NCBI GenBank assembly: GCA_964407665.1
Contig: CAYOWK010000012.1
Location: 1-64,000 of the forward strand
Reading direction: 5' to 3'
From: CAYOWK01 sp964407665
Lineage (GTDB): Bacteria > Pseudomonadota > Alphaproteobacteria > Caulobacterales > Hyphomonadaceae
DNA length: 64,000 bases
Shown: positions 62,227 through 64,000 of the stretch, one piece after another
Numbering within the stretch: position 1 is the first letter of the stretch
Layout: each line of letters opens with the position of its first letter
Program-made: the position numbers and the translations under genes
The notes under the pieces: model-generated
The model's input: only the letters and a program-made list of their open reading frames with translations
The model's database searches: none
Told to the model about the DNA's origin: nothing

Positions 62227-62520
62227 ATGCCAACCACCACGAAGAGCGAGCACGCCAGCCACGAGGAAATCCTTCATAGCCTGCGCGAGCTCGGGGAGCA
62301 CTTCCAGAAGAACGCCGGAGAGACATCCCAGAAGGCCGCCTCCACGCTCAGCCATGCGGCAGCCGATCTGCTTGAACAGTTTCGCGCGAAGGCCGGCCCG
62401 GTCGCCCGGTCTGCCGGCGAAACGGTTCGCGCCCACCCGGCGTCGGCCACCGCTCTCTTGGCAGTCGCCGTCGGTCTGATCGGACTGGCCATCGCCCAGG
62501 CCGGCAAGCACGAGGACTGA
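62227..62520 (+). CDS. Small DUF883/ElaB-like membrane-anchored protein
   Basis: 97 residues from ATG 62227 with GAGGAG nine bases upstream. A long amphipathic helix (HEEILHSLRELGEHFQKNAG through AADLLEQFRAKAGPVARSAG) is followed by a single C-terminal anchor (ASATALLAVAVGLIGLAIAQ). This layout, with RAHPASATALLAV before the helix, is that of the YqjD/ElaB/DUF883 group, inner-membrane proteins linked to ribosome binding and stationary phase in E. coli. Its helix could also bind granules near phaC; that is speculative. Confidence 0.75.
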   Translation: MPTTTKSEHASHEEILHSLRELGEHFQKNAGETSQKAASTLSHAAADLLEQFRAKAGPVARSAGETVRAHPASATALLAVAVGLIGLAIAQAGKHED

Positions 62521-62524
62521 GAGG

Positions 62525-64000
62525 TCAGGCTGGGCGCTTGCTCGCCGCTGTGATCGGCCGGCCCCAAAAATCGACCAAGTCCGCGATCGGCATGGGACGG
62601 GCGAGATAGTAGCCCTGGATCAGGTCGGCGCCCATCGCCTGCAGGACAGCCATGCCCTCGGCTGTCTCGACGCCTTCGGCGACAACCGACATGCCGAGAC
62701 TGTGCGCGAGATCGATGGTGGACTTCACCAGAAGCGCGTCCGATCCGCCGCCGCCGACGCCCTGTATGAAGGCCTTGTCGATCTTGAGCTCCTGCGCCGG
62801 GATCATGCGCAGATAGGACAGCGAGGAGAGGCCCGAGCCATAGTCGTCGATGGAGATGCTGACGCCGGCCTTCGATATCTCGTTCATGATCCGCAGCGCA
62901 AGATCGGGGTTCTCGATGACCGCCGTCTCCGTGATCTCGAAACAGATCTTCGCGCTGGCGCGGCTGATCTTCGTCAGCGCCTGGCTGGCGAAATCCTCGT
63001 TGGTGATCAGGCGACCGGAGACGTTGATCGAGAGGGTAGGGTCATGCCCCGCCTCGCGCATCCGTCTCTGGTCGAAGATAGCGCGATCGAGCACCCAGTC
63101 GGTGAGCGGCCGGATGTGCCCGGTTTCTTCGGCCATGCCGATGAAGCTGTCGGGCGAAATCATGCCGCGCTCCGGATGGCGCCAGCGGATGAGCGATTCC
63201 GCGCTGCTGAGCAGGCCTTTGCGCAGATCGAATTTGGGCTGGTGGGCGAGGAACAGGTCTCCCCGGTCCAGACCGGAGATCATGCTGCTCATCAGGGAGA
63301 GGCCAGACGAGGGATCGCCATAGGCCTTGCGGTCGAAGAAAGCGGTTGAGTCCCGGCGCGCCCGCGCCTGTTCGAGCGCGACCTCGGCCCGTTCAAGCAG
63401 GGTCAGCGACGTGTCGCCGCCATCGCTGTCGCAGGAGACGCCAGCGGTTGCGTGGACATCGATCCGGTCGCCGCCCAGACGCAGCGGCTCTGAGACGACG
63501 CCGATGACCGAGGCCGCAATCTCCAGCGCCTCTTCACGGCTATGGGCGCGGAAGACCGCCGCAAGCTTGTCGGTGGCGATGCGGCCCACGGCGAGGTTGG
63601 GGAAGTGCGCAGCAATCCGTGCGCCGGTCTCTGCAACCAGCCGCGCCGAAGCGGCGTGACCGATGGCGCTGCGCACATGCTGGAAACGGTCGATGCCAAT
63701 GGCGACGCCAAAGACGGAGTCGGCCTCCGCCTCGCTGCGAATATCGACAAGCTCGCCCTCCAGGGCGCGCAGGTTGGGCAGACCGCTTTCGTCGTCATGG
63801 TGGACGAGGTGTACGATGCGTCGTTCGCGCGAGGCGATCTCGTCCGACATCACGTTGAAGTTGGACGCGAGTTCCGCAATCTCGTTGCGCCCGATCACTT
63901 CGACGGCTGCAAGTTCGCCTCGCGCTAGCCGGCCCGCCGCGCCGCGCAGGGCGGCAATCGGCCCTGTGACGCGTTTCGAGACGAACCAGCTGCCCGCGAC
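62525..64000 (-). CDS. HAMP / degenerate GGDEF / EAL protein, 5-prime end outside the window
   Basis: The reading frame runs off the right edge. The visible N-terminal part VAGSWFVSKRVTGPIAALRG followed by AAGRLARGELAAVEVIGRNE is a membrane-helix end and HAMP linker. The GGDEF domain has RIATDKLA in place of GGDEF and should be inactive. In the EAL domain the signature is SAESLIRW (ESL rather than EAL); the catalytic Glu is kept, as are FEITETAVI, IDDYGSGLSSLSYLRMIP, ELKIDK and EGVET. It is likely a membrane-sensing c-di-GMP phosphodiesterase, similar in layout to the protein at 53207-54511. It is convergent with the DUF883-like gene, four bases apart. Confidence 0.92.
   Translation of the reverse strand, partial: VAGSWFVSKRVTGPIAALRGAAGRLARGELAAVEVIGRNEIAELASNFNVMSDEIASRERRIVHLVHHDDESGLPNLRALEGELVDIRSEAEADSVFGVAIGIDRFQHVRSAIGHAASARLVAETGARIAAHFPNLAVGRIATDKLAAVFRAHSREEALEIAASVIGVVSEPLRLGGDRIDVHATAGVSCDSDGGDTSLTLLERAEVALEQARARRDSTAFFDRKAYGDPSSGLSLMSSMISGLDRGDLFLAHQPKFDLRKGLLSSAESLIRWRHPERGMISPDSFIGMAEETGHIRPLTDWVLDRAIFDQRRMREAGHDPTLSINVSGRLITNEDFASQALTKISRASAKICFEITETAVIENPDLALRIMNEISKAGVSISIDDYGSGLSSLSYLRMIPAQELKIDKAFIQGVGGGGSDALLVKSTIDLAHSLGMSVVAEGVETAEGMAVLQAMGADLIQGYYLARPMPIADLVDFWGRPITAASKRPA

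Overview
The window looks like a chromosomal piece of a GC-rich, free-living, Gram-negative alphaproteobacterium, probably of the Caulobacterales/Maricaulales/Hyphomonadaceae type. That placement is inference. It rests on a LexA box of the alphaproteobacterial form GAAC-N7-GAAC in front of an imuA-imuB-dnaE2 cassette, the cyanide-insensitive bd oxidase with its DUF2474 peptide, TonB-dependent uptake, a class I PHA synthase, curli genes and strongly GC-biased codons. No rRNA, tRNA, CRISPR array, phage or intact insertion sequence was seen.

Layout. 413-2959: a cyanide-insensitive bd-type quinol oxidase (cydA, cydB and a 50-residue DUF2474 gene that is easy to miss). 3470-17815: an exopolysaccharide locus with a Wzc/ExoP-like tyrosine kinase co-polymerase, a flippase, a Wzy-like polymerase, three GT4 and two tandem-duplicated GT2 glycosyltransferases and an ExoY-like priming transferase. 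An actin/Hsp70-fold ATPase and an oppositely oriented endonuclease/exonuclease/phosphatase-family membrane protein sit inside it. No Wza-type outer-membrane exporter is visible. 17856-21722 (minus): a curli operon, csgF-csgG-large curlin-small curlin-unknown secreted protein, with strong hairpins on both sides of the large curlin gene. 22107-23240: two MarR regulators. 23392-29091: the SOS mutasome imuA-imuB-dnaE2. 29520-35699: a TonB-dependent receptor followed by a TolB-like/amidohydrolase lipoprotein. 36292-38438: a small membrane protein and a gamma-glutamyltransferase.

38736-41814: PepSY-TM, DUF2271, DUF4198 and ApbE, a likely periplasmic metal/flavin redox module. 41913-46061: an ABC ATPase, a FtsX-like permease and an AttH/CrtC-like secreted protein. 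46374-50268: a molybdenum hydroxylase in the order FAD, 2Fe-2S, Mo subunit, followed by a MoaD-like protein. 50277-54511 (minus): EAL protein, periplasmic-TPR histidine kinase and a single-domain response regulator. 54870-57981 (minus): a secreted subtilase autotransporter whose N-terminus is a tandem array of YGDIFPF heptads, interrupted by a 100-N assembly gap. 58466-62520: TetR regulator, SET-domain protein, PhaC, a two-helix membrane protein and a DUF883-like protein. The right edge cuts a HAMP/degenerate GGDEF/EAL protein.

Common theme: surface matrix (exopolysaccharide, curli, a repeat-bearing surface protease) together with second-messenger and two-component control, plus nutrient uptake and stress functions. 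The strongest candidates for something undescribed are the YGDIFPF-repeat subtilase, the actin-like ATPase in the exopolysaccharide locus, the PepSY-DUF2271-DUF4198-ApbE module with a degenerate flavinylation-like motif, and the curli operon with its unknown fifth gene.
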